Below the pieces are notes generated by a model. The model saw only the letters and a program-made list of their open reading frames with translations, was not told the origin of the DNA and did no database searches. A stretch of DNA of 64,000 bases from Lacihabitans sp. CS3-21. Lineage in GTDB: Bacteria; Bacteroidota; Bacteroidia; Cytophagales; Spirosomataceae. The stretch is taken from assembly GCF_024343675.1 (NCBI RefSeq), contig NZ_RJUD01000098.1:62001-126000 (forward strand), read 5' to 3'. Below, piece by piece: positions 44,131 to 53,424 of this stretch (its first letter is position 1; the number at the start of each line of letters is the position of its first letter). The position numbers and the translations under genes are program-made.

Positions 44131-46542
44131 CTAAAACTTGTAACTATACCCAAATCTTATCACTTGTGTTTCGTAATAGTCGTTGCTAGTATATGTAAAA
44201 CCTTGTCCGATTATTTCTTTTCTAATTATCATTGTGTTGAGCAAGTCTGTGGCATTAACAAACATTTCACCTTTCCCTTTTTGAACTGCTTTTTTAATTC
44301 CAAGGTCTAATGAATAACGTGATTTTATTTTTCCTTGCGGTATAATGTCGCGTACTAAATATATTGCTGTTAATTGTGCATCAATGCTTTTTGGAAAATG
44401 AAAAGTATTGTTCAGTTTAACATTACCAGAAAATATTTCTTGTTGGTCGGCTGAAAATGTATGTTTAGTTGGATATTTGTTTTCAATTGTAAAAGCATCA
44501 ATTTGATTTCTGTATGCGTTTAGATTGATATTAAATGAATACATTTTAGAGATTTCTTGTGCCAAAACCATTTCAATTCCCGTATTGTAACTTTTATTTA
44601 CGTTTTGAAAAGTCGCATAAATTAAATTACTTGGTGGAACTGTGCTTGAAATTCTTGTAATTGTCCCATCTGCAAAACGGTGATAAATTGCGTTATATAA
44701 ACTTCCATTTTCCCAATTTGTTTTATAGCCTAACTCAATAGAATTAGTAAATTGTGGTCTCAATGCAGGATTTCCTACCTTAATAATTTCGGCATCATCG
44801 TACTTTGGAAAAATACGAATATCTACTTCGTTTGGTCTGTCTACTCTTCGATTGTAGAATATTGAAACTTTATTGTTGTCGTTGATTTTGTATGCCAAAC
44901 GCAAGTTTGGAAAAGGTTGCGTATAATTATAACCATCGCTTTTATAAACAATATGATTTGGATTTACGTCATACTGAATTTTCACATATTCAATTCGTAA
45001 TCCTAATTCGGCTTCCCATTTTTTGTTTTCAAAAATGTAATTACTGTAAACAGCAGGAATTAGTTCTTTATAAGTTGCCCAACCACCCGCATTGGTGTCT
45101 AATACAGAATTTCTGCCTGGAATAAATTGCATATTTGTTGGAATGTTTCTATTTCGAAATTTAATTCCTGTTTCAATTCGTCCATATTTTAATGGTTTTA
45201 TGTAGTCAAAATTAAAATCATAAACTTGCTCGTCTGATAATAATTTAAAAGCATCTGTTCCCGTTGAATTTGGCAAAATATTATCGTAAAAATATTTTTC
45301 GTCTTCTCTGTGAAATGTATAATTGAAACCAATATTTAATAAATGTCCTGCTTCTATAAATTTGTGTTGATAATTTGCTGTTGCCATTATTGTAGTTTTC
45401 AATTCATCTTCTAAAAATTGCCAAAGTCTTTCTTGTTGCGATAAGTCACCATTAAAAAACGGCTGGTCGCCTCGGTCAATTATTTTTTCACTTCCAAAAA
45501 GTCCTGAAATTGTCAATGAATTTTGGTCGTTAATCGAGTAATCAAAACCACTTTTAAGTGTCGTGAAATGTGTATTTCTATTGCGTTTTAATTGTGAATT
45601 AATAATATTCCCATTGTCATAATTTCGAGTTACAAATTCGTTTTTATTAAGCGTTTCTGTATATAAATAATCTCCTTGAAAAAAAGTATTGAATTTGTTT
45701 TTTCTATAGTTAAGTGATACGCTTGGATTAATTTTTGGGGTAAATGTGTATTGGGGTCTAATGGTTGGTAAGTTTTCTTTTCGTACCCACAGCGAACCTA
45801 CACCTGTTGAAAAACCAACCTTTCCGTTAAATCCGTCTTTATTATTTTTCTTGTAAATAATATTGATAATTCCTGCATTGCCATTTGCATCATATTTTGC
45901 AGATGGATTATTGATGATTTCAATTTTTTCAATAGCAGAAGCAGGAATATTATCTAAACCTGTTTGGTTTCCAAAACCCGTTAAAGCAGTTTGCTTGCCA
46001 TCAATTAGTACGGTTACTTTGTCGTTTCCACGAAGTTGCACTTTTCCATCTTGTACGGTTATACTTGGCAAATTTTGAATTGCTTGTAAAACCGAGCCAC
46101 CAGTTTGACTAATATTGTCTTTTAATGAAAAAGTTTTTTTATCCATTTTTTCACTTATTTCATTTGTTTTAGCTGATATAACAACTTCATTTAGTGATAT
46201 TGCTGTCTCTTCTAACTCAATGAATTTTATGTCCAAATATTCGGCGAGATTACCGACAAATAAAGACTGTCTTTTTGTTATATAGCCTATGTAAGTAACT
46301 TCTAAATAGTAGTTGCCTGATTTTATTTTTGATAATGTAAATCGACCTTCTTCGTTAGTGACGGTTCCACTTACAAAAGTGCTGTCTTTTTCAGTTTTCA
46401 ATACAATATTAACAAAAGGCAAACCAACTTTGCTGTTTTTGTCTTTTACAATTCCTGAAACTGTTATGTTGGTCTGTGCATTTGAAAATGAAATTACTAA
46501 TAGTTGAAAAATTAGGGTCAGAATTATTTTAGTTCGCACCAT
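44131..46542 (-). CDS. TonB-dependent receptor-like outer-membrane protein
   Basis: 803 residues. After the signal peptide (to ...VISFSNAQ) comes a carboxypeptidase-like regulatory domain (about 27-110: VSGIVKDKNSKVGLPFVNIV), then a plug domain (LQAIQNLPSITVQDGKVQLRGN, VLIDGKQ, IEKIEIINNPSAKYDANGNAGI), then a 22-strand barrel ending YETQVIRFGYSYKF. It belongs to the 'outer membrane beta-barrel' group without a SusD partner. The substrate is unknown; its place in the island suggests a metal complex or siderophore. It is flanked on both sides by hsdR tail copies and IS21-like ends, so it arrived as a separate cassette. Confidence 0.9.
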   Translation of the reverse strand: MVRTKIILTLIFQLLVISFSNAQTNITVSGIVKDKNSKVGLPFVNIVLKTEKDSTFVSGTVTNEEGRFTLSKIKSGNYYLEVTYIGYITKRQSLFVGNLAEYLDIKFIELEETAISLNEVVISAKTNEISEKMDKKTFSLKDNISQTGGSVLQAIQNLPSITVQDGKVQLRGNDKVTVLIDGKQTALTGFGNQTGLDNIPASAIEKIEIINNPSAKYDANGNAGIINIIYKKNNKDGFNGKVGFSTGVGSLWVRKENLPTIRPQYTFTPKINPSVSLNYRKNKFNTFFQGDYLYTETLNKNEFVTRNYDNGNIINSQLKRNRNTHFTTLKSGFDYSINDQNSLTISGLFGSEKIIDRGDQPFFNGDLSQQERLWQFLEDELKTTIMATANYQHKFIEAGHLLNIGFNYTFHREDEKYFYDNILPNSTGTDAFKLLSDEQVYDFNFDYIKPLKYGRIETGIKFRNRNIPTNMQFIPGRNSVLDTNAGGWATYKELIPAVYSNYIFENKKWEAELGLRIEYVKIQYDVNPNHIVYKSDGYNYTQPFPNLRLAYKINDNNKVSIFYNRRVDRPNEVDIRIFPKYDDAEIIKVGNPALRPQFTNSIELGYKTNWENGSLYNAIYHRFADGTITRISSTVPPSNLIYATFQNVNKSYNTGIEMVLAQEISKMYSFNINLNAYRNQIDAFTIENKYPTKHTFSADQQEIFSGNVKLNNTFHFPKSIDAQLTAIYLVRDIIPQGKIKSRYSLDLGIKKAVQKGKGEMFVNATDLLNTMIIRKEIIGQGFTYTSNDYYETQVIRFGYSYKF

Positions 46543-46627
46543 AAAATTGGTCTATTTATTTTGTCGTCAAAGTTAGTAAATATGCTGACTCTTTATCAGC
46601 TGTTTAAGTCAGTTCGGAATGCTAGCA

Positions 46628-46948
46628 GTAGCTCATAACTAGCCACAATATTTGCAGTAGTTTTTGAATAGTATTGTTTTTTTTCGACAAACGAATGCAT
46701 TTTGGCGACAGTATTTACTTTAAATCTTGTCTTTCATGTGTTTAAAGGTGATGTTTTGCTCTCTTAGGCAGAGCAAATCGGTTATTATTGGCCTTGATTC
46801 ATTCACCGATAGCAACTTCTCTAAGAAAGAATACTCTGTCATTACATCATACAGCTCCTAAAATCGAGGCTTTCGACTACCACTAGAAGTAACTATTGTT
46901 TTTGTTCATTCGATGGCCACAAGCCCTCAAATTGGCCTTCAACTATGT
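46628..46948 (-). pseudogene. Worn copy C of the hsdR 3' end with its downstream flank
   Basis: CAATATTTGCAGTAGTTTTT at 46650 begins a stretch parallel to 47050-47490 and 52415-52815. It includes the hsdR end (CTCTTAGGCAGAGC, AAATCGAGG, CCTCAAATTGGCC). Frames are broken by many substitutions and indels. Confidence 0.65.
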
Positions 46949-46978
46949 ATTTATGGAAATGTAAATTGCCCATCTCAA

Positions 46979-47026
46979 GTGGCTAACTTTGAACAGGAAT
47001 GGCTGGCTCACTTTCACTGGAATATC
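46979..47026. mobile_element. IS21-like terminal repeats, right-end orientation (copy C)
   Basis: TGGCTAACTTTGAACAGGAA then TGGCTCACTTTCACTGGAAT: two units that are nearly the exact reverse complement of 42385-42431. The two could be the ends of one 4.6-kb unit that carries the TonB-type receptor. Confidence 0.5.
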
Positions 47027-47225
47027 CAGTTGTAGATAACTAATTACTAACTAGAATATCTATAGTAGTTTTTGAATCATATTGTTCTTTTTCAATAAAC
47101 TTATGCATTATTGCGTAAATACATATTTTCTTCAAATATAATTAATTTGTCAGATTATCAACGCTTTACATATACGAATAGTCGATCTCAATTTTTGATT
47201 TATCAAAGGTAGCACCATCAATTTT

Positions 47226-48659
47226 TTACACCCCCTCGATAAAAGTCTCGATAAACTCCAATATCTTATCTTTGATTCTTGAGAAGGTGGAGTTTCGGTC
47301 TCTTAGGCCGGGCATTATCGTTAGCATTGGCCTGATTTCGTTTACTAATGGTAACTTCTGAGAGAACAAATATTGTGCAATAACCTCCTGAAGCTTCGTT
47401 AAATCGAGGTTTTCGGCTTTTGCTAATGAAATTAGTGCGTTAGCCCTTTCGAGGCTCCAGAACTCCTCAAATTGGCCTTCTACTTGGTCTGCCTCTGTTA
47501 TGTTTGGCAGGTTTTCGTTGATAAATTCCTCTATCAGTATTTTTTTGCTTCTCAGCTGGATTTGGCCTTCTAATAGCTCCTTTATTTCCTTTTTCTTCTT
47601 TTCAAGGTCTTCTTTTGTGCCTATGTTAAGTTTGGCCAAAAGCATTAAGATATAGGCCACATTTACTTCGTCTCGGTGTATTAGCTCCAGCTCAAAATCC
47701 ACATCGTTGAGGATCGATACTTTTTCTTTAGCTGATGTTTTGGCTTTGTCGTGTATGTCCAAGTATTTGCTTTTGTAGTCTTCAAAATCTTGACTTGGCA
47801 TCAATAGGTCTAGCTCTTCGTAGTCTGCAAAGGTGCTTAGTGTGTTTTTTATCCGAATCAGCTCTCTGAATTTCTGTACAAACTCCAAAATATCATCTTC
47901 TGATGCCAAATCGTTCACACTTTCAACCGTTGGGGTGATTTTTAGTAATTCGGCATATACCTGATTGAAGCGATTGATATATTCTCCATAAGGTTTCAAT
48001 ATGATGTCTTCCTTTGCATTTTTGTTTGAAAACAAAGCAATGGCGTCATCTGTGGCGTTTTTAAGGTTTCTGAAGCACACAATATTTCCATGCGACTTCT
48101 TGTCGTCCAATATCCTGTTGGTGCGTGAGAAAGCCTGAATGAGGCCGTGGTATTTGAGATTCTTGTCAACAAATAGCATATTCAGTGTTTTGCTGTCAAA
48201 TCCAGTCAAAAACATGTTTACTACCAACAAAATGTCAATTTCTTTGTTTTTTACTCGCTTCGATATCTCGTTGTAATAGTTGTAAAAAGCTTGACTGTCT
48301 TTGGTGGAGTGCTTTGTGCCAAACATTTTGTTGTAGTCGCCAATGTACTTTTCTAGCTTGTCACGACTGTGCATACTCAGCTTTTGGTACTTTTCTTCTG
48401 GTTCGGCCACTCTATTGAAATCAAAGTTATTTAGCTCATCCAGTTCAATGTTGCCATTGTTGTCTTTTACATATTCGTTGGCCACATAGCTGAAAACCGT
48501 TGCAATTCTCAGATCGTGCTTACCTTCTAACTTCTTTTTGGCAAAAATGTCATAATACTGTGTAAGAATATCCACCGAACTCACACAAAACATTTCTGCA
48601 TAAGCTCTAGAATGCGTCTTTTGGACATGATGGGCTATGATGCAGTCCGCTTTTGCCAA
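47226..48659 (-). pseudogene. hsdR: Truncated type I restriction subunit HsdR, C-terminal half
   Basis: 477 codons, all from the second half of HsdR. The frame starts inside the second RecA-like domain (EMFCVSSVDILTQYYDIFAKK, LRIATVFSYVANE), then DILLVVNMFLTGFDSKTLNMLFVDK and GLIQAFSRTNRI (motif VI). The C-terminal helical domain ends RIKDKILEFIETFIEGV. The nuclease domain and the first motor domain are missing. The frame continues upstream right to the stop codon of the restriction endonuclease gene, so a deletion or insertion joined the two. It cannot cut DNA. It is the best preserved of five hsdR tails. Confidence 0.88.
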
Positions 48660-48685
48660 GCACGTATTGTGTGATCTCCATTTTT

Positions 48686-49309
48686 CTATTTTATTCTGTT
48701 TACCTTTTCTTCGGTTATAATTTGATTACTTTCAATAACTTTCACAGTGGGTGGTTCAGAAAATTCAAACTCTTTTAATTCAAAAATTAGTTGATTAAAG
48801 TCTTCTGATGTCGCAACAATCACATCGTCAAGTCCAATTACATCTCCCATTTTAATTTTTGCTTTCACACTTCTTGCTTCATTTTCTTCAAGTGTTATCA
48901 AATAGCTCAAGGCTTTCCTATGAACATATTTTAGTGCAATTGCTTCTAAATCTGCTTGTTTATATCTTTCTCTTAAACTTGTTTTTACACTCCAACAAAT
49001 TGGACCTCGTTCAGTTGTGTAAAACATTAAGTCATAAATTACGTTTGGAACAAATGCAACTTTTGAACTCATATAAATCGGCAAAATGCCTTCTCTGACA
49101 CAAAGAGTTGCTAAAATATATTCAAATACTTTTCCATTCAGATTGTTGTTTCTTTCAGGGTGCATCAAAAATGCGTTCCAATATTTCTGAATATATTCGT
49201 TTGGTTTTTCGTATTCTAATTCTAAAAAGTTTGGGAACAAACTATCGAAAACAATTTCGGCTTTGTTATCTCGCCCTATTGTAATACTTAAATCGTTTAA
49301 TTTCCCCAC
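48686..49309 (-). CDS. Probable type II restriction endonuclease
   Basis: 207 residues. I do not recognise a named family, but position and features fit: it starts (GTG) one base inside the methyltransferase stop (TAGTG), and has a possible PD-(D/E)XK core (NGKVFEYILATLCVREGI, then VIYDLMFYTTERGPICWSVKTSLRERY with D and SVK). The target should be the same as that of the methyltransferase. The site is unknown. The gene ends at the junction with truncated hsdR. Confidence 0.72.
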   Translation of the reverse strand: MGKLNDLSITIGRDNKAEIVFDSLFPNFLELEYEKPNEYIQKYWNAFLMHPERNNNLNGKVFEYILATLCVREGILPIYMSSKVAFVPNVIYDLMFYTTERGPICWSVKTSLRERYKQADLEAIALKYVHRKALSYLITLEENEARSVKAKIKMGDVIGLDDVIVATSEDFNQLIFELKEFEFSEPPTVKVIESNQIITEEKVNRIK

Positions 49310-50574
49310 TATAGTATATTGATTAATTTTAAAATTTCCTTTGCAGTTGCTTGAATAGCAGGTACGGCAACGGAGTTTCCGAATTGTTTATATGCAGATG
49401 CATCAGCAACTGGAATCAAAAAATCGTCTGGAAAACCTTGTAATCTTGCCCATTCCCTTGGTGTCATTTTACGAATTCCTTCACGATTTACAGTTCCTTT
49501 GATATGAGTTGTTGGTGTGAAATCTGTAATTCTGAGGTCTAAAACTAAATTTCTTTCTCTTCCCATTCCGCCCACAACAATTGCGTTGCTAATTCCGTCA
49601 TCGGGAATTATAGCAAATCCAAAACCGTTTCCTTTTCCTTCGTGTCGAGCCTTGTGATTTACCAAGGTTTGAACATATTGAGTGGAAAGAAAATATTTTG
49701 TTTCTGGAACTTCCTTTTCTTTAATATGTGCAAAGGTCATTTTTTTGTCCAAAGGTTTTGGATAATTAAATTCCGCAACATTTGTACTTGGGTGAAAACC
49801 AACAATGTAAATTCGTTCCCTGTTTTGAGGAACTCCAAAATCTTTCGCATTAATAATTTGAGGTTCAGGAACAAAATACCCTAAATCGTTTCTTAACACG
49901 TTTAAAATTGTCGCCAATGTTTTTCCGCTATTGTGGTTTCGTAAACCTTTTACATTTTCAAGAAAAATTGCCTTAGGTTGTCTTCTTTTTATGATTTCAG
50001 CAACATCAAAAAATAACGTTCCTCTTGTATCTTCAAAACCGCCACGTTTTCCAGCAATTGAAAACGCTTGACATGGAAAGCCTGCACAAAGCAAATCAAA
50101 ACCATCTGGAATAAAGGCTTTTGTTTCTTCTTTGGTAATGTCACCAAAAGGTCTTTCTCCAAAATTTGCTTTGTAAGTTCGTTTTGCTTCTTTGTCCCAT
50201 TCGCTTGTAAAAACGCATTTTCCGCCAATATTTTGCATTGCTAAACGAAACCCGCCAATTCCAGCAAAAAGGTCAATAAACTTAAATTTAGGATTTTCAA
50301 CTGGTGGGAATGGTATATCAAAAGTGTCAAAAATCCCATTTTGTAAAGCTTCTTCAGCTACAATATTTGAAATTTCTTCTTTTGGGTATTGGTATTGCAA
50401 AATTTCTTTCGTGTATTTGACAGCATCTTTTTTGAAAAATTGAGAAACTCCATTTTTGCTATTATGTAAAAAGTGAGTAATAACCGCTTCCTTATTGGTT
50501 TCAAGTTCAACAAGTCTTGCTTTGTATTCTTTTTCAAATACTTTTTCAAGCGATATTTTCTCTTTTAATTTCAT
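49309..50574 (-). CDS. DNA (cytosine-5) methyltransferase, type II
   Basis: 421 residues. Motifs I to X in order: FIDLFAGIGGFRLAMQNIGG (I), SEWDKEA (II), LCAGFPCQAFSIAGKR (IV, catalytic Cys), ENVKGL (VI), RERIYIVGF (VIII), LTPREW-type MTPREWARLQGFPDD (IX) and YKQFGNSVAVPAI (X). The target recognition region between VIII and IX is short. An unusual N-terminal extension of about 85 residues (EKISLEKVFEKEYKARLVEL...) precedes motif I; it might bind DNA or control expression. It protects host DNA from the endonuclease encoded after it. Confidence 0.95.
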   Translation of the reverse strand: MKLKEKISLEKVFEKEYKARLVELETNKEAVITHFLHNSKNGVSQFFKKDAVKYTKEILQYQYPKEEISNIVAEEALQNGIFDTFDIPFPPVENPKFKFIDLFAGIGGFRLAMQNIGGKCVFTSEWDKEAKRTYKANFGERPFGDITKEETKAFIPDGFDLLCAGFPCQAFSIAGKRGGFEDTRGTLFFDVAEIIKRRQPKAIFLENVKGLRNHNSGKTLATILNVLRNDLGYFVPEPQIINAKDFGVPQNRERIYIVGFHPSTNVAEFNYPKPLDKKMTFAHIKEKEVPETKYFLSTQYVQTLVNHKARHEGKGNGFGFAIIPDDGISNAIVVGGMGRERNLVLDLRITDFTPTTHIKGTVNREGIRKMTPREWARLQGFPDDFLIPVADASAYKQFGNSVAVPAIQATAKEILKLINIL

Positions 50575-50859
50575 GATAATTTTTCAAATTATTTTAAGAT
50601 GCTAAAATACAAAAATTATTAGAAATGATTTTCGTTTGACTTTGATTTTGTCCTCAGTTCAATGTTTGCAGGCAATTTGGTCAGGCTGTCGCACAACCAT
50701 TTGCCGTTTTGCAAAGGCAGGGGTTTTGATCAATAAACTTCATTAAATACACTAATCTTGGATTTATCATTTCAATGTTATAGACGCTCGAAACCCTCGC
50801 TTTTTCAAAATGGCTGATATCGGTTCGGTGTTCTTTACTTTCGTTTCTTCCAGTCAGGT
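50575..50859. other. Gap between kinase and methyltransferase genes
   Basis: 285 bases with no gene, hairpin or convincing promoter. It separates the restriction pair from the kinase pair, so they may be independent units. Confidence 0.5.
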
Positions 50860-51873
50860 TTAGAATAGGTTAGTGTCCTTAATTATTTTGAAAAATTCTT
50901 CTTCAACTTTGTCGTCAGGTAGATTAGCAAAACAATGATCATTTTTGCGAATTCCGTTTTTCTTGAAGTCAATAAACCAACCTGTCCTTTTCTTGTATTT
51001 GTTTAGAGTAAAATTATCTCCGTTATTGTGCCCGGTCCAATTATCATCATCAAGGTAAACCCAATCAATATTGAAGTTTAATTTTTCCAATGCTTGCCTG
51101 AATTCTGTGCAAGTTTGAAAACGTGTCGATTTCGCTTTGTGAATTGATTTGCTTAGAATTTTTAAAACTTTTTCTGGGATATGAATTAAAAATTGTCGGG
51201 GTGGAAATAATTCTTTTTTAACAGCTTTCAACCATTCGTCTTTTGTTTTGAATGTAAATGGAAGTTTATTAGTATTGTTTAGTAACCTGTAAAAGGTGAT
51301 ACCAGTTGCATAAATATCACTTAATTTATCCATTGGATTTCCTTCAATTACTTCCAAAGGTTGATGAGGTCTATAACCTAAAACATCGCTTGGATCTGAA
51401 TGATAATTTATAGCTAAACCAAAATCAGAAAGTTTGGCTTCTCCATTGTCACCAAACATAATATTTCCTGGTTTAACATCTCGGTGTAAAACGTTGTTGT
51501 TGTGGGCTTGTTCAAGCCCTAATAAACTTTGCTGTATAATTTTACAAGCTTCCTTAACCGAGATAAATCGCTTTTCTATATGCTTCTGAATTGAACCTTT
51601 AGATAAATACTCCATAACAATGATAACAACAGGTTCAGCGTCGTAAAGAGTTGCCCTAACATCTTTTACATCAACAATATGCTTGTGGCGGCATAAGTCC
51701 AGAGTTTGACCTTCCTTAACTGCATTTACAAATTTTTCTGGGTCAGGAACTTTTATTACTTTAACAGCAATTTCTTTTTGCAGAAAAGGGTCGTAACACA
51801 AAAAAACGTGTCCAAAAAAACCATTGCCCAAGTGGTCAATAATTTGAAATTTATCGATAGTTGTTCCTGTCAT
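50860..51873 (-). CDS. Ser/Thr protein kinase with unknown C-terminal domain
   Basis: 337 residues from the ATG at 51873; the frame runs 8 codons further to a TTG. A Hanks-type kinase (about 5-265): LGNGFFGHVFLCYD (P loop), EIAVKVIK (Lys), VLHRDVKPGNIMF (catalytic loop), LSDFGLAI (DFG) and SDIYATGITFYRLL. All catalytic residues are present. The last 70 residues (DWVYLDDDNWTGHNNGDNF, GWFIDFKKNG) form a small domain I do not know, without a membrane helix. The gene starts next to the stop of the RNase H-like gene, so the two are translated together. Its setting beside restriction genes hints at a defence role. Confidence 0.88.
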   Translation of the reverse strand: MTGTTIDKFQIIDHLGNGFFGHVFLCYDPFLQKEIAVKVIKVPDPEKFVNAVKEGQTLDLCRHKHIVDVKDVRATLYDAEPVVIIVMEYLSKGSIQKHIEKRFISVKEACKIIQQSLLGLEQAHNNNVLHRDVKPGNIMFGDNGEAKLSDFGLAINYHSDPSDVLGYRPHQPLEVIEGNPMDKLSDIYATGITFYRLLNNTNKLPFTFKTKDEWLKAVKKELFPPRQFLIHIPEKVLKILSKSIHKAKSTRFQTCTEFRQALEKLNFNIDWVYLDDDNWTGHNNGDNFTLNKYKKRTGWFIDFKKNGIRKNDHCFANLPDDKVEEEFFKIIKDTNLF

Positions 51874-51874
51874 T

Positions 51875-52330
51875 TTATAATAGATTGAACCAAGCAACTA
51901 ATACGGCTTCTTTTGTTGGTTTGTCCCAATATGGTGGATGAGTTCCAATGATTGGGTCAATGTATGCAAATACGTCAGTCTTATTAGGTTGTCCAAATTT
52001 AGTCGCATTTATTGCCAACGCAGAGTAATTGTTTATCGAAATATTTTTCTTTTTTGCAAGTAAATTCAAAATTGCTTGTGGATAGCAAGATGTTTTTATT
52101 TGATCTAATGTCGTCAAGTTCAACGAGATTTTATGAGAGATTTGGTTTGGTTGATGCTTGTCGATAATTAATGAAAGTTGAGTTTCAAACCATTCCATTA
52201 AGTCAGCTGTGTCCATATTATTTGGATAAACAATTTTGTTCTTCTCAATGATTGTCGGTGGATTTGTTGTCCCGTCAAGGACACAAAATCTAAAGTCGTT
52301 TTTACTAAAGTTGAAACCAATTATTTTCAT
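51875..52330 (-). CDS. RNase H-fold-like protein (DUF3010-like), kinase partner
   Basis: 151 residues. The start MKIIGFNFSKNDFRFCVLDG resembles the first strands of RNase H/RuvC-like folds, and the plan recalls DUF3010, but the acidic active-site set is not clear (N-F-S in place of the usual D). The second half has LNLTTLDQIKTSCYPQAILN and FAYIDPIIGTHPPYWDKPTK. It lies immediately upstream of the kinase gene. Function unknown; it may be a kinase target, a sensor or an effector. Confidence 0.6.
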   Translation of the reverse strand: MKIIGFNFSKNDFRFCVLDGTTNPPTIIEKNKIVYPNNMDTADLMEWFETQLSLIIDKHQPNQISHKISLNLTTLDQIKTSCYPQAILNLLAKKKNISINNYSALAINATKFGQPNKTDVFAYIDPIIGTHPPYWDKPTKEAVLVAWFNLL

Positions 52331-52384
52331 ATTTCCTTTTATTGTTTGTCAAGGTGTTTAAAGTCAGCATTTTCGTCTGTTCAC

Positions 52385-52815
52385 TGACCGACAACTCATA
52401 ATAGACGCAATATTTGCAGTAGTTTTTGGATTGTATTTTACTTTTTCAAGAAACTTATGCATTTTTGCGTAAATACTTATTTTTTTCAAATATAACTAAT
52501 TTGTAATATTATCAATGTTTGAGATGTAAGAATAGTCAATTTGTATTTTTGATTATCCACTGAGAATACTACAAAAAATCACGTTACACTTACACCCCCT
52601 TCAGTAAATTCCTATAAATCTTAAAATATTGTCTCCGATGCGTGAAAAGGGGGGGGGCGGTTTTTTAGGCTAAGCATTACGGATAACAATTGCCTCATTT
52701 CGTTTTCTAATGGTAATTTCAGTGACAACAAATACTCCCTAATAACCTCCTGAAGCCTAATTAAATCTATGTTTTCGATTTATGATATATCAATAAGTGC
52801 TTTGTTAAATATACC
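52385..52815 (-). pseudogene. Worn copy D of the hsdR 3' end with downstream flank
   Basis: The stretch runs parallel to 47035-47450: CAGTAGTTTTTGGATTGTAT, CTTATGCATTTTTGCGTAAA, then the coding end (ACACCCCCTTCAGTAAA, AATAACCTCCTGAAG). Stop codons and frameshifts interrupt it, including a run of nine G. At about 52815 it joins an hsdM remnant. Confidence 0.75.
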
Positions 52816-53225
52816 TAAGAATCATATATAAATCACCCAAAACAAAGCTTTCTGAGGTGTTTTCAGAAGAATTGTTTGTATCTGTTTCTCTTACATCTTC
52901 ATTTTGGCTATCTCACGCAGCTATTTGGCTAAAAAGCTCCCTCGGTTTAAGCAAATAGCCAAAAGCCTGTAAAGTTTCCTACTTAATGGCATGAAGAAAC
53001 TCTTGACCATCCAGTGTATTTTCGTTTATTAAATGATATTTTATTGCTTCATCCGACTCCGAAAGGATTTTTTGGCGTTAAGGTCCATTTTTTCCGACTA
53101 GTAATTGTAGAATATGAAGCCATAATGGGGTCATGGAACTCATTTGCTACCATAAAGCCACCGAGCCTATTGGCGATATTCCAAAGTTGTTATTCAAGTT
53201 GTTTTTTTGTAAACTGATATGGGTT
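52816..53225 (-). pseudogene. hsdM: Remnant of hsdM (type I methyltransferase), N-terminal part
   Basis: On the minus strand from about 53220 the reading is QFTKKQLE-stop-QLWNIANRLGGFM, the start of Bacteroidota HsdM. Further on: KILSESDEAIKYHLINENT, LQAFGYLLKPRELFSQIA and ESFVLGDLYMILRYI. Stops and frameshifts break it. The methylase core, hsdS and most of hsdR are gone; the remnant joins directly to hsdR tail copy D. Confidence 0.65.
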
Positions 53226-53424
53226 CTTTCTAAAAAAATAATGATTTTGTAAGGCTTTGGGTAAATATAAGAAAATATTGAGCGAGTTGAAACCGACCCT
53301 ACTAGCCAAAGGTTAGTTTTTGCAGAAATGCCTGAAAATTTTGTCTAAACTTTGTCCGGCACGCAGATATTTTGACAAGTAAAGCTTCTTTTTGGGGTTT
53401 GTAAGACACCCAACATTCAATGGA

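Noticed and set aside
42385-47026. Complete IS21 transposon
   Set aside because: No istA or istB gene or remnant was found between the ends, so at most a passenger unit is present.
47226-48659. Functional small helicase
   Set aside because: The first motor domain with Walker motifs and the nuclease domain are absent; similarity begins inside the second motor domain at a junction.
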